Shown here in pieces: positions 43,630-53,395 of a DNA stretch of 64,000 bases. This stretch comes from Serpula lacrymans var. lacrymans S7.9 (Eukaryota > Basidiomycota > Agaricomycetes > Boletales > Serpulaceae): NCBI RefSeq assembly GCF_000218685.1, contig NW_006763290.1, positions 1,696,315 to 1,760,314 on the forward strand. Reading direction: 5' to 3'. A program made the position numbers and the translations under genes. Under the pieces are notes generated by a model. It was not told where the DNA came from, did not search any database, and was given only the letters and a program-made list of their open reading frames with translations. Position 1 is the stretch's first letter. Every line of letters starts with the position of its first letter.

Positions 43630-44241
43630 TTGGAGTCCTTGCCAGATATAACTCTAATCCTGGTCTTGCTCACTGGAGTGCTGTCAAGCACTTATTCCGC
43701 TACTTGCAAGGCACCCTTGATCATTTCCTTGTCCTTGGGTCCTGATCCCAATTCCACTGAACTCTTCACCACTTTCTCTGATGCTGATCATGGTGGTGAC
43801 AAGGACTCTGGTCGTTCTACTGGTGCCTATATTGTCAAGATGGGATCTGGTGCTGTCTCCTGGAGCTCCAAGCTTCAGAACATTGTTGCTCTGTCCACCA
43901 CTGAAGCAGAATACATTGCTGCTGTTGAGGCTGGCAAAGAGATCTGCTGGATGCGAAATTTGTTGAAGGAAATGGGCTATCCTATCACCTCTCCTTCCAC
44001 CCTTCATATTGACAACCAATCTGCCATCTCTGTATCCAAGAACCCTGAGCACCATGGTCGGATGAAACACCTTGATCTGCGATGGCATTGGTTGAGAGAT
44101 GTTGTTGACTCTGGGCAGATTGCTCCTACCTTTGTTCCCACTGCTGAAATGCCTGCAGACTTGTTGACCAAGGCTCTTGCCAAGCCTAAAGTGGAAGTGT
44201 TCAGGAAGATGATGGGACTTATTAGATCAGGGGGGAGCTGA
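43630..44241 (+). pseudogene. Copia Y RNase H and C-terminus, out of frame with Gag-Pol
   Basis: The continuation of the polyprotein in the +1 frame: ARYNSNPGLAHWSAVKHLFR, then RNase H with TTFSDADHGGDKDSGRSTGA (Asp), STTEAEYIAAVEA (Glu) and STLHIDNQSAISVSKN (Asp), and the C-terminal text HLDLRWHWLRD and MPADLLTKALAK. All catalytic residues are present. It ends at TGA 44239-44241. A polypurine tract CATCAGGGGGGAG follows at 44258-44270, directly before LTR Y. Confidence 0.9.
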
Positions 44242-44270
44242 TGCTTGGGAGGTGCAGCATCAGGGGGGAG

Positions 44271-44590
44271 TGTTAGTTTTGGTGATTCTGCACTTTTGTG
44301 CTACCTATATATTTTCATTCCTTTCTCTATCTATTCTTCTATCATTCACTATTGATTGTGTTCTCTATTATTTCGCCTTTGTGGCTGCTTTGTTTACCTT
44401 TGTTTACAAAACTTCGGACAGTACTGCAGAGTCCAATGCTTCCTATTCTCTAGTTACTCACATTGGACTCTAGGTACTGTATACCTGTCATACTCTCTAA
44501 TAATATAGTTACTCACATTGGACTCTAGTTCCAGTCCCTGATTGCTCTCAGCAAGTGGCTAGACACTTCCTTCAAGCTTTGTTCTTAATA
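44271..44590 (+). repeat. LTR Y (copia Y 3' LTR), 320 bp
   Basis: Begins TGTTAGTTTTGGTGATTCTG right after the copia polypurine tract and is followed at 44591 by a primer-binding site. A solo copy of the same 320 bp is at 59307-59626 on the other strand and differs at only a few bases. The terminal bases are ...TTCTTAATA instead of the usual CA. It contains two copies of AGTTACTCACATTGGACTCT. No second LTR Y exists upstream of gag. Confidence 0.88.
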
Positions 44591-44700
44591 GGTTATGAGC
44601 CCTGGTGCTTTATTATGCTATTGTATGAGCTTAGTCATTCTTACATGTTTGGCTATGTTTATAAACTTACCATATATGAATATGTCAGATCAGGAGGGAG
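44591..44700 (+). other. Short internal region of the TRIM-like X element
   Basis: 110 bp: primer-binding site GGTTATGAGCCCTG at its start, AT-rich non-coding sequence, and the polypurine tract GATCAGGAGGGAG at its end, immediately before LTR X. With the two X LTRs this would form a miniature non-autonomous retrotransposon of about 566 bp with no coding capacity. Confidence 0.75.
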
Positions 44701-44928
44701 TGTTAGAATATACTCTGACATACCAATATTCCATAGGATAATACCTCTGATTTGTAAGCCAGCCCAGTATGCAGCAGCTATTCTGTGTAAGACGTTCGTG
44801 GTTGCATGTCATGTTTAAGATCCTACATTGTATAACCTTGGCCATATAGCTCAATTGGTAGAGCAGCTGGCATGTATCCAGAAGGTTCCAGGTTCAATCC
44901 CTGGTCTGGTCATTATCCAATTTTATCA
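44701..44928 (+). repeat. LTR X, right copy, 228 bp
   Basis: Matches 38616-38843 with three visible substitutions (near positions 32, 192 and 201 of the LTR). Followed by the AAAAA target duplication at 44929-44933. Confidence 0.92.
44840..44912 (+). tRNA. tRNA-like sequence inside LTR X (right copy)
   Basis: Same 73-nt cloverleaf as in the left LTR, but the T stem is perfect (CCAGG/CCTGG) and the B box GGTTCAATCCC (44891-44901) matches consensus at every position. TTTT lies at 44921-44924. Position 33 is again A, so decoding is doubtful. Confidence 0.6.
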
Positions 44929-44933
44929 AAAAA

Positions 44934-45700
44934 TAGCTGGAAAATGAAATGACTCAAAAATGAACTCAGCACTGGCATTGATTACCTAATCAATGCGGAT
45001 TCGCATGCAATGGTAAAGTGTAGAAGGAAGGTGTTTGATATATACTTTGACAATCAAAGTGAGAACAGCCACAATCCTATTATGAATAACATGATCTTCT
45101 CACATTTAACTCAGAGTCTGACCATCATATTTGTGACCCCAAAAGGCTGTGATTGTTGCTCAGTACTCACTCCCACTATTTGCTGTGACATTCATCGCCC
45201 AAACCATTTCTCTTGCTTATTGTGACCTCGCTTCTTGTATTATCAAGCCTCCAAACTGTCTCAACTTCCACCATTTCAAATGGACGTCAAAGACATTGCA
45301 CTATGCAAGGCTCTTTGTGTATGGAGAGTAGAAAAAACTAAGTTGGTCTACAGTGAGGCCAACTTAGTCAACTTGGGCCCCTTGCTTGTCATGAAGAATA
45401 ACATAGTGAATCAAATTGATTTGCCACACCAATTCAAGAATACCAGTGTTGAGGAGGTGAAGAAGAAGACAAGGTGGGAAGAGTGTGGTAAATATAGGTT
45501 AGAAATTATTGCTCTGGTTGCATAGATTCTACCTTGTGTATTAGCAAAGTCTCCACTTTTCACTACTCCTCTCCCCAACCGCACTCTTACAGACAATGTA
45601 TTGCCAGTACTTGCCCCACGCAAAAATAAATGCAGCACCTGTGGTCTGGAGGGACACAATGGTTAGTACCGCGCCATTTCAGTCCCTGCTATACCAGCTT
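44934..45700 (+). pseudogene. RecQ-like DNA helicase pseudogene, segment 3 (C-terminal tail)
   Basis: After the AAAAA duplication the helicase continues: LKNELSTGIDYLINADSHAM and CRRKVFDIYFDNQSENSHN, followed by a Cys/His cluster GCDCCSVLTPTICCDIH typical of agaric RecQ-like proteins. A helical tail follows (KALCVWRVEKTKLVYSEANL, NLGPLLVMKNNIVNQID) and a small zinc-knuckle-like CSTCGLEGHN near 45630-45660. A TGA near 44953 and a TGA near 45227 break the frame. The assignment rests on motif order and on the reading continuing across the insertion. Confidence 0.7.
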
Positions 45701-45951
45701 GCTAACAAGTGCCATGATGACTCCAGTGTGAAACTGTATATATAGGACAAAGAGAACATAAGTCACATGAGACTTTGATTCCATCATATTAACCAGCTTT
45801 ACAGCAACAGTCTGGGGGGTCTGGGGTGTTCTAAATGTCCACCTTCTCCACAATCACATCATCAAGGTAACTTTGTTGTCTTCTATTCCCTCACTCTCAT
45901 TTTTATTATCTTTTCCTAGTAGCTGTAGACCTTTGTCAATTAAATCTGCAA

Positions 45952-46279
45952 TTACATGTCTTGTTTATTGGCCTTTTTGAGTTTTGTCAGGTGTGTGATC
46001 ATGGTTTCAAGCTGTTTGAATGTCAGTTTACTCTCTGCAAATTCTTCAAGGGTGGTGTGAGCTGGATTCTGTTCCATAGTATAAGCCCTCCAACAATTGA
46101 GGCAACGGCATATACCTGAGTGTCCTATAAGCAGGTACATGCAACAAAAGCCAGATTTGGTACCAAATATGCCTGTTTTCTTTGGGCACAGCTTGTAAAC
46201 ATCATACATGAGGCTTGTATTGTCTTTGCGAGCACTTAAATGCTGTAAAAACACCCACCATAAGGCATCCACACATGCT
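45952..46279 (-). pseudogene. DUF6589-like protein fragment
   Basis: The frame 46272-45952 contains VDALWWVFLQHLSARKDNTS, PKKTGIFGTKSGF and LLIGHSGICRCLNCWRAYTM followed by TLEEFAESKLTFKQLETM. This resembles the C-terminal part of DUF6589 proteins of basidiomycetes (pattern PK.TGK.G..PGFR.MHEVI.HSG...RL.CWR). Only this part is present; it directly abuts a Plavaka transposase fragment in the same orientation. Function of the family is unknown to me. Confidence 0.5.
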
Positions 46280-47720
46280 ATCCTGTGTCAAATACTGTCA
46301 GAGCAGCACACCATTATACTGTGCTTGTATGCCTCTTTAAATTTAACATCAAATAAGATATACCATTGAGCATGGAAGAATTCATGTTGACAATGTTTCA
46401 TAAAGGCAGTAAAGGGTATTTTGCCATCAGTGCGCTCAATAACCCAATCCTTGAACGAGTCAGGAAGCTGTCAAAAATTTTAGTCAGACACTCAAATTGC
46501 ACAATAATAACAGAAATAATTTACAGTTTGAGAATAAGCTATATGTTTGCATAGTTTAGAAGAAGGTTTACAGCAACAATATTTTGACTTGTTTCCGAAC
46601 CAAAAATACAGTGGCCAGAGCTTGGCATTTCCAAAGGAAGTCAAGTAAGTTAAATTGGACCAGAATTGAAGCACTACAACAATGTGTAGAAGGCTGCAAC
46701 CAATTTCCCCAGGTAAGTTTTTGACTTCATTGTGAGCTTCAATAAAGGCCGGGAAAGTATAGAGCTCTACATAAACACTAACATGGTTTTGTGTATTATA
46801 TGGCTACCAATAAATTTCATAAGGCCTACAGTGAAACTTCTCAAAATTAATCTTCTCTTCCAAGTTCTTGTGGATGATTGCAACGGGGTTATGGTAATGA
46901 TAGTTGGGTACCACATAGACTTGTGGACCAAAGACGGGTGTCTCCTTGGAAAATGGAACAGACAACATGAGGGAAGCCTTGTTTCAGCTTGCATCAACCC
47001 ACTCTGTATTGATTTCACTGCTTGCATGCCAGTTTGCTCCTCAAGTATCTTCAGGTCTAACTTTGGGACCTCACATGATATCTAAAGTCCTCCTGTTGTT
47101 TACCCACAACAAACTTGGTCCTAACTTAAGGGAGTTTATCCACTCCTTCACTCACTCCTCTCCTCTTTGCTTGCCTTTTCTGTGCACCAGAGTATAAAAC
47201 TTTTGGTTTTAACAATAATAAGGAGTGCAAATATTTGAAAGATCAGATAGCTCAAGATACTTCTTAGGGTCATGTGTTCCAGTAGGAAGCCACTTAACAT
47301 ACTTTCTGAACAGACCAAAGAGACTTTGGGTGGTATCAAGATAGAATGAGAGGACAAGCCAGTTGAAAGCAATGGTTGTAATGTAAGGATTTTGGTGGGA
47401 CTAGAAGTGCTTGATGGTTGCTTACCGTAACGAGCGGTGTTCAATGAGGAACCTAGGGAAGATATACCAGAAGGTGGCTAAGGCAGAAAATCTTGGAATC
47501 TCTTTGGAATCCTATGGTCTTCTTGATGAGGTCTTCTTTCTGCTAAGGAGATGTAAGGGTTATCAAAAGCTGGAGAAGGAGGAGGGATAGCTTCAGGTAT
47601 TTCTTCTGGTAAAGATGATATGAAAGTGTAGGGATTCCCCAAGTCTTGCTCAGGCTTGTCTACCACAACATAAAATGCTGAAGCATAACTCTTTGCAACA
47701 GAAATCAACTGCACAGGCTT
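46280..47720 (-). pseudogene. Plavaka-type transposase, N-terminal half, broken
   Basis: Read from 47714 downward: ERRPHQEDHRIPKRFQDFLP (basic N-terminal region), SFYLDTTQSLFGLFRKYVKW followed by GTHDPKKYLELSDLS near 47350-47240, INFEKFHCRPYEIYW with a stop replacing Trp, ELYTFPAFIEAHNEVKN, then WSNLTYLTSFGNAKLWPLYF and WFGNKSKY near 46670-46590. A GT...AG intron at about 46503-46455 is followed by LPDSFKDWVIERTDG and HEFFHAQWYILFDVKFKEAY. The order matches the first half of Plavaka transposases, a CACTA-like superfamily frequent in mushrooms. The catalytic C-terminal half is missing. A piece of family A LTR (47082-47212) lies within it. Confidence 0.75.
47082..47212 (+). repeat. Family A LTR fragment
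   Basis: About 130 bp matching the 3' third of the diverged family A LTR at 24460-24870 (complement), from CCTCCTGTTGTTTACCCACA to CACCAGAGTATA and a degenerate terminus GGTTTTAACA. The rest of the LTR is absent. Confidence 0.75.
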
Positions 47721-48087
47721 GAAAAAACTGCAGCATCAGATAAATAGGATGAAAAATATTGAGTAGTAACGCACTTCAAAGGGTGAACTTCTATTTTCCA
47801 AACAACATCTTTTCTCTCTACTTCAATCCAAAGCACTGCCAAGAAACTTCTTTATTTTTCCACATTGACATTTATGCTTGCTAAATGCATTGAGCTGGCT
47901 AAAAATTGACCACATACACAAACTTGACAGAAGGTGTCAGCAGCTTCAACTTGCATTAGCTGACACTTGTGGATAGGATGATAGGTGATATGGTATTCCA
48001 TTGGATACTGCAAGCTGAAGTAAGGGCCCATGTGTCATTCAGGATGCTTTCTTTATGATGACTTACATAAAACGGTGACCTGGGGGC
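47721..48087. other. Spacer, nothing recognised
   Basis: AT-rich, with no convincing ORF, LTR or repeat seen. Confidence 0.5.
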
Positions 48088-48503
48088 TGTAACAACCAAG
48101 AGTTAGTTACTCTGGCGCACACAAGAACATACTATAAAGGTAGTGATGAGGGAGTGGTTACCCCTTAGGCTGCAGAGAGTTTGTTGGTATACAACAGGAG
48201 GACTCGCTGAGGAGTCTCCTGGATTTATTGGGGTATATATACTAATACAGAGTGTTTGTACTTATGTACTGTACAGTTGATAAAGTTAGTGGCTGATGAT
48301 GTCATGGGGCCTAGCCCGTATGACCAGCTCCACTGTGTGAGAAAGTTGTATCTAAAATAAGAAGAAGGCAACGTGGTGTGAGAAAGAGGAGTTTGGACAA
48401 AAGGGGAAGTGCCACATGGCACCATGTGTGAAAGTTAAAGTGTACAAGGTTAAAGCGGAGAATGAAAAAGAAGGAAAGGTCCAAAAATTGTGTTATTGTA
48501 ACA
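48088..48503 (-). repeat. Solo LTR, family A, target duplication GGGGC
   Basis: 416-bp LTR on the minus strand, closely similar to the gypsy 2 LTR. GGGGC occurs at 48083-48087 and 48504-48508. Confidence 0.93.
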
Positions 48504-49024
48504 GGGGCTAAACTTAGGGGTGACAGGTCCTCATACTGACACACAATTACCGTGATGCTCACTAATACAAAGTGAAACTGAATCCTGCTTTGTATTTGAG
48601 ACTACTGCAGAAATGATCCCAAGCACAATCCATAATCATACAGTGACCTGTTATCAGATGGTATTTGCTACCTAATCTGCCAAACTCTTGAAACTTACAA
48701 ACCAACTATCAAGCATGTCTCAAGATGACTGGGCTTCTGCTGTAGTACCCGCATATAGACTCTGCATCTCTTGAAGTGTTGTTTGATAATTGTTGCTTAT
48801 GTGATTTGTGGAAAACTCTTGTCAAAAATCATCTCCAACAAGTTTATTTAATACACAATGTAACTGGAGTATTAGAAATCAGAAAATAAACTGTTTGCAA
48901 AAAGTTAGCTTACATACCAAATAATGAAAGCAGCTCTAATGGTATACCTGGTTAGCCTTGAGTATTAACAAATAACTCTGGATTCCTGACAAACTAGGAT
49001 AGCCTAGATGACTTGGCCATATGG
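48504..49024. other. Spacer, nothing recognised
   Basis: No ORF with recognisable protein text; no repeat units apparent. Confidence 0.45.
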
Positions 49025-49425
49025 TGTTACAATTGACATACCAGCATCTACTTACACTTCACTTTTGTACTTCTACTTTTATTTTCCAAGTCACATGACC
49101 AGTCATGTGACCATTTACTTTACTTTACATTTTCAACTTTTCATAGTCACATGACCAGTCATGTGACATATCACCTGACCAGTGTCTAGACTCATCATAT
49201 GACCGGTCACATGCTAGATATCGGACTTTGAACTTTATTTACAACTGTACAGTACCTCATGTATTTTAGTATATATACAAGAGCAATACATGGGGAAGGA
49301 CTCAGTGAGTCCTCCTGTTGTCTAGCACAACTAACTCACTGCAGCCAAAGGGGTAACCACTCCCCATCATCTTCTTTATAGTGTGTTCCTGTGTGCACTG
49401 GAGTAAATAACTCTTGGTTGTTACA
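49025..49425 (+). repeat. Solo LTR, family B, target duplication TATGG
   Basis: 401-bp LTR from TGTTACAATTGACATACCAG to GGTTGTTACA. TATGG occurs at 49020-49024 and 49426-49430. Contains repeated CACATGACCAGTCATGTGA palindromes. Confidence 0.93.
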
Positions 49426-50397
49426 TATGGACCCTCAAACCAAAGTCAGCCCCATGAGTTTGACAAAATATTCTAGTTTTGAATGTGAGAGAGGTTTGGT
49501 TACAAGCTGTTTTAGGTTGGCATGTCTGAGGTAAGTTCACAGTTATTGTGATCATAATCAGTAGGATAATGAACCTAGGAATATGGTAAGCTTACAAAGC
49601 CATGTAGAAACATGTTATTATTTAAGAGGTGTTGAGCTTGAGACTGAATATTGTTAGACATCACAGAGCGTGCCGGATAGACACGCAGGACATATAGCTG
49701 ATATATATTTGTGACTGGGTCTCTGTGCCTTGTGGGCATGATGGTATTCTTAGCCAGCCTCACGGCTGAAGCTCAAAAGCATACCAATGTATCTGCTATC
49801 TGTGTGCAAGTTGACCCACCAAATACAAAGTACAGGGATAAAGTGACTGCTTGAACCAAGGCAGGATAATCTGGTGATATGAAGTACTCATTTTCTCTGA
49901 GAATAATTGCTAAAATTAGACGTAGTTACAGAGTTTTCATAGAAAATCATGATGGTTTTACTTACAGCTTGCTAGCTGAATACTGGTGCATTGTGCAGCC
50001 GAGCCTTTCCAAAATGGTGCGCTCATGTGCTTTACAAGGTGGAAAAGCCCCTCTGATTGCAACCAGGGCGGCTACATCATACTGGTTCCTCCTAATGAGC
50101 TCAGAAAACCTGGGGGCTTGCTAGGACCATAATAATAAAGGGTATAAGTTCTGGCATGAGCTTGAGGCGGTAGACCCAGCAGCTGAAGAATCTAAACCAT
50201 CACCGCCTGTGGTTGCAGGATGCAAAGAAGGAAGAGGCAATGGGAAAAAGGTCATTGCGCTTGCAACTACAGATGGTAGAAACTGCTTGAGTTAACAAAG
50301 GGATGAATAATGAAGATACTAGGCCACATACCAAAGATGGTTACAAAAGGCTGTATTCAATCAACTAAGATGTTCCCAGAAAAAGTAAATATGAAAT
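49426..50397. other. No recognised gene
   Basis: Short open frames (minus 49763-49575, plus 49879-50124) show no motif I can name. Confidence 0.4.
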
Positions 50398-50797
50398 TGT
50401 AACAACCAAAGTTTGTATACTCTGGTGCACAACAACACAGGCAGAGAGGGGTAAGCAGAGGAGAGGATAATCTCCCTTATGGTAGGACCGAGTTTGCTAT
50501 GGGTAAATAACAGGAGGACTCACTGAGGAGTCTCCTTGATCTATCAGGGTATTTGTACTACTACAGACTATTTGTACACGTGCACTATACAGTTGATGAA
50601 GGCAGTGGCTGATGATGTAGCCTGTGTGACCAGCTCCACTGTGTGAGAGACATGTAGCTAAGAATAAAAAAAGGCAGCGCAGCGTGAGGAAGTGGAGTTT
50701 GAACAAAATAAAAAGTGCCACATGGTGTGTGAAATCTACAAAAGAAAGTTAAAGTGGAGAATGAAATTTCAAAGGTCCAAAAATTGTATATTGTAAC
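50398..50797 (-). repeat. Gypsy 3 3' LTR (family A, diverged)
   Basis: About 400 bp. The minus-strand start reads AGTTACAATATAC instead of TGTTACGATAAC, and the end is GGTTGTTACA. It adjoins the polypurine tract and the SRALEGG remnant of the Pol C-terminus. Confidence 0.85.
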
Positions 50798-50798
50798 T

Positions 50799-52340
50799 CT
50801 ACCCCCCTTCTAAGGCTCGGCTTGGAGCCGAAACCAAATACCCAAGGTAGTGGTTAAATTTTTGGGCATAGTTTGAAAAAGGGAATTGAAAAGGGTTGAA
50901 TCCATGCCTCTCAACATTGCGGGAATTGTCCAGATCGGCTTCTGATTCCCACATTCTGTCCTTATCTCCACAGCCCTTCCATAGGACTAGGAATTCTAAT
51001 TTTTCAAGCTTCAAGCGTGCATCACCACCCGTTCAACTTTAAATTCTTCTTGACCTTCGTGGGTGATTACAACCGGTCTGGGCTGGTCTACATGCTGTCC
51101 TGGAAACAGCCCTTTGTAGGGTTTTACACAGCTAATATTGACTGTGGGTACTACCCTCATTCGTTTTGGGAGTTCCAGCTTCACCACATTGGGTTTGACT
51201 TCCTTAATCTGGTAAGGACTAATCCACTTTTCGGTCAGGTTTCTAGACTGCCAATCTTTTAATTTTAAGTGGTCGGTATCTAACCAGACCAGGTTGCCAA
51301 CCTTGTAGTCAGGGGCCTTAGAGCATCTACACTCTGCCCTGTCTTCCATCTGCTCTGCAGTTTTGAATAGAACCTTGCACATTTTGTCTAAAACAGACTT
51401 CATATCCTTGACCATGCTCCCAGCAGCCTTGTTCTTGCTTTTGCGAGGTTCTACACCCATTCTGGGGAGGTACAATCTTGTAACCTCAAATGGTGCCTTT
51501 CCTGTAGCTGATGACTGTTTGATATTGTACAAGAACTGGGCTACCTTTAGCCACTTGGCCCAATCTGCCTGTCTGTCATTGATAAATATACAGAGGTATT
51601 GCTTCAATTCTTGATTGAGCCTCTCTGTTTGTCCATCAGTCTGTGGATGGCACACCATTGAACATTGGCAACCCTGGATTGATCTATCAGGGTGACACCT
51701 TTGTTGTCATCTTCAATGCCGTTGGCACGATCTTCTCTTCTAGACAAAGCATCCACTTTTCCCATAGAAGTTCCTGGCTTATGAATTAATTTATAATTAA
51801 ACCTAGACAAGTACACCGTGTAGCAAACCTGTCTTTGGTTCAAGTCTTGGGCCATCATAAAATACTCCAGATTTTTATGATCAGTCCAAATTTCAAATTG
51901 GTGCCTAGCACCTTCTAAGTAGTGCCACCAGTGCCTAGTGCTCTAATGATGGCTAGCATTTCTTTATTGTAAATATGATAGTTGTGCTCTGTAGGCAACA
52001 AACTATGCAATAAATAGGAACAAGGCCTCCAAAGATTTTCAGGGCATTTAATTGATAAAACAGCTCCAGTACTAAATCAAAAGTGTCAGTTTCTAGCCGG
52101 AACTCTTTGTCTAATTCAGGAAACGCTAATACGGGTGCTGTTATAAATGCCTGTTTAAGCTTATCAAAAGCTTCTTTTTCTTTGGCACCCCAATGCCAGA
52201 CAATGTCCTTTTTTGTGAAATTGTTCAATGGTCTTGTTATCTTTGAAAAGTTTTCAAAAGGAAACATGTTTTTCTACTTTAGTATAGTCTATATTTTTAT
52301 TTTTATTTTTACCAGAATCAAGCACCCTAGTAGTGTGTTG
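50799..52340 (-). pseudogene. Gypsy 3 Pol fragments
   Basis: 52267-51953: end of RT and start of RNase H (ITRPLNNFTKKDIVWHWGAK, FPELDKEFRLETD). 51858-51660: end of RNase H (NQRQVCYTVYLSRFNYKLIH). 51658-51011: integrase C-half with TDGQTERLNQELKQYLCIF and GPR/K linker text. 51014-50799: chromodomain remnant (LEFLVLWKGCGDKDRMWESE). The integrase begins in frame with CHPQTDGQTERL after a deletion that removes its HHCC and first two Asp. No part can function. Confidence 0.85.
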
Positions 52341-52351
52341 CTGGGGCCATG

Positions 52352-52717
52352 TGTTACAATTGATGTACCAGTACCTACTTACACTTCACCTTTTTCGTAC
52401 TTTTACTTTTATTTTTTCAAGTCACATAACCAGTCATGTGACACAACACCCAACCAGTGTCTAGACTCATCATGTGACCGGTCACATGCTAGACATTGGA
52501 CTTTAAACTTTAGTTACAACTGTACAGTACCTCATGTATTTTAGTATATATACAGGAGCAATACATGGGGAAGGACTCAGCAAGTCCTCCTGTTGTCTAC
52601 CAACAACTAACTTGTTCCTACCAAATGGGTAAACACTCCCACCTCTTCCTCTTCTTTTGAGTGTTGTTTTCATTGTGCTCCAGTGCCCCAAGACTGTATC
52701 TTGTTGGTGTTGTCACA
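52352..52717 (+). repeat. Solo LTR, family B, inside gypsy 3
   Basis: 366-bp LTR starting TGTTACAATTGATGTACC and ending TTGTCACA. The flanks are CCATG (52347-52351) and CCACG (52718-52722), a target duplication with one C/T difference; the intact gypsy 2 sequence supports the C version. It therefore entered gypsy 3 after that copy was in place. Confidence 0.85.
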
Positions 52718-52722
52718 CCACG

Positions 52723-53395
52723 CTCCTGGGGAGACACTGATGCAGCGGTAGTATCATAAATATTACAGTCACAATTTTTCATACGAGTACATACTTCAGA
52801 TAATAAATTTGAAATTTATGTACAAATTGGGGAGCTACCCCCTTTATTGCTCGTGCAACACCCCAGAGCAGGGGCCACCTTGTTGTGGTTTACTTCATTT
52901 TTAATAGGAGCAAAGGCACCCAAGTGACCTAGGCTCCAAACTCTTTCCCTGGGCCTTCATTTCACTGACTTGTTGATCATAGAAGAAAGCCCAGATTTTG
53001 CCATAAGGACAACCAGCCAAGTATTGAGCTGATTGTCCAGGTTTTCTATTTCTAATTGGTGCACCTGGCACCATTGGTGATTTTTTTGTTGGGCGGCCTA
53101 CGCCCCGTTTCTACAGTCCCGGGACATGTGTCTGTCTTGGCCGCAATTGTAGCAGTTGGCCTTGAATCTGCGCATCTGTCCGCCTTGGACCACACCAATA
53201 TCCATAGGGGCCCTGCCCTGGTTGCAGCCCAAACAGCTTAAACCTGTGAGAATGATTGTTAATTTGGTTTGATGACCTAGGGCGCCTCTGGGAATAATTG
53301 TTTTTGTGGTGATCCTGCATACCCTGTATGTAAAGTTGTTGTGCAATGGCTGCTGACACATTACACTACAACAACTCCACCGCATATTCATTTCC
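52723..53395 (-). pseudogene. Gypsy 3 Gag end and Pol start
   Basis: Frame text GQMRRFKANCYNCGQDRHMS (zinc knuckle with the glycine before His changed to Arg), the gag-pol junction with a degraded heptamer GGGAAAG, and HNKVAPALGCCTSNKG of the Pol N-terminus. It ends near 53395 where plus-strand copia sequence begins. Confidence 0.8.

Larger units (their letters stand above)
38616..44928 (+). mobile_element. Composite element: TRIM-like X LTRs carrying a copia (Y) body
   Basis: In order: LTR X (38616-38843), primer-binding site (38844-38857), leader, copia gag-pol, polypurine tract, LTR Y (44271-44590), the same primer-binding site again (44591-44604), about 96 bp, polypurine tract (GATCAGGAGGGAG), LTR X (44701-44928). 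AAAAA precedes and follows the whole. Only three differences between the X copies are visible by eye, so the X pair is young. The two parts share the 14-bp primer-binding site GGTTATGAGCCCTG, which is the expected junction for recombination between a miniature X element of about 566 bp and a one-LTR copia circle. It interrupts the helicase pseudogene between segments 2 and 3. Confidence 0.85.
50398..53395 (-). mobile_element. Gypsy 3: old, internally deleted family A copy
   Basis: A minus-strand remnant with its 3' LTR (50398-50797), the polypurine tract (AGAAGGGGGGTAG, complement of about 50799-50811), chromodomain, part of integrase, part of RNase H and RT, and the gag end. The protease/RT core (between about 52290 and 52267) and the integrase zinc/first-Asp part (near 51660) are deleted. 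A family B solo LTR sits inside at 52352-52717. The 5' LTR is missing. Many sites that are CG in gypsy 1 or 2 are TG or CA here, marking it as the oldest of the three. Confidence 0.88.

Noticed and set aside
49575..50124. Short ORFs between solo LTR and gypsy 3
   Set aside because: No recognisable motif, no continuation across introns; left as unassigned.
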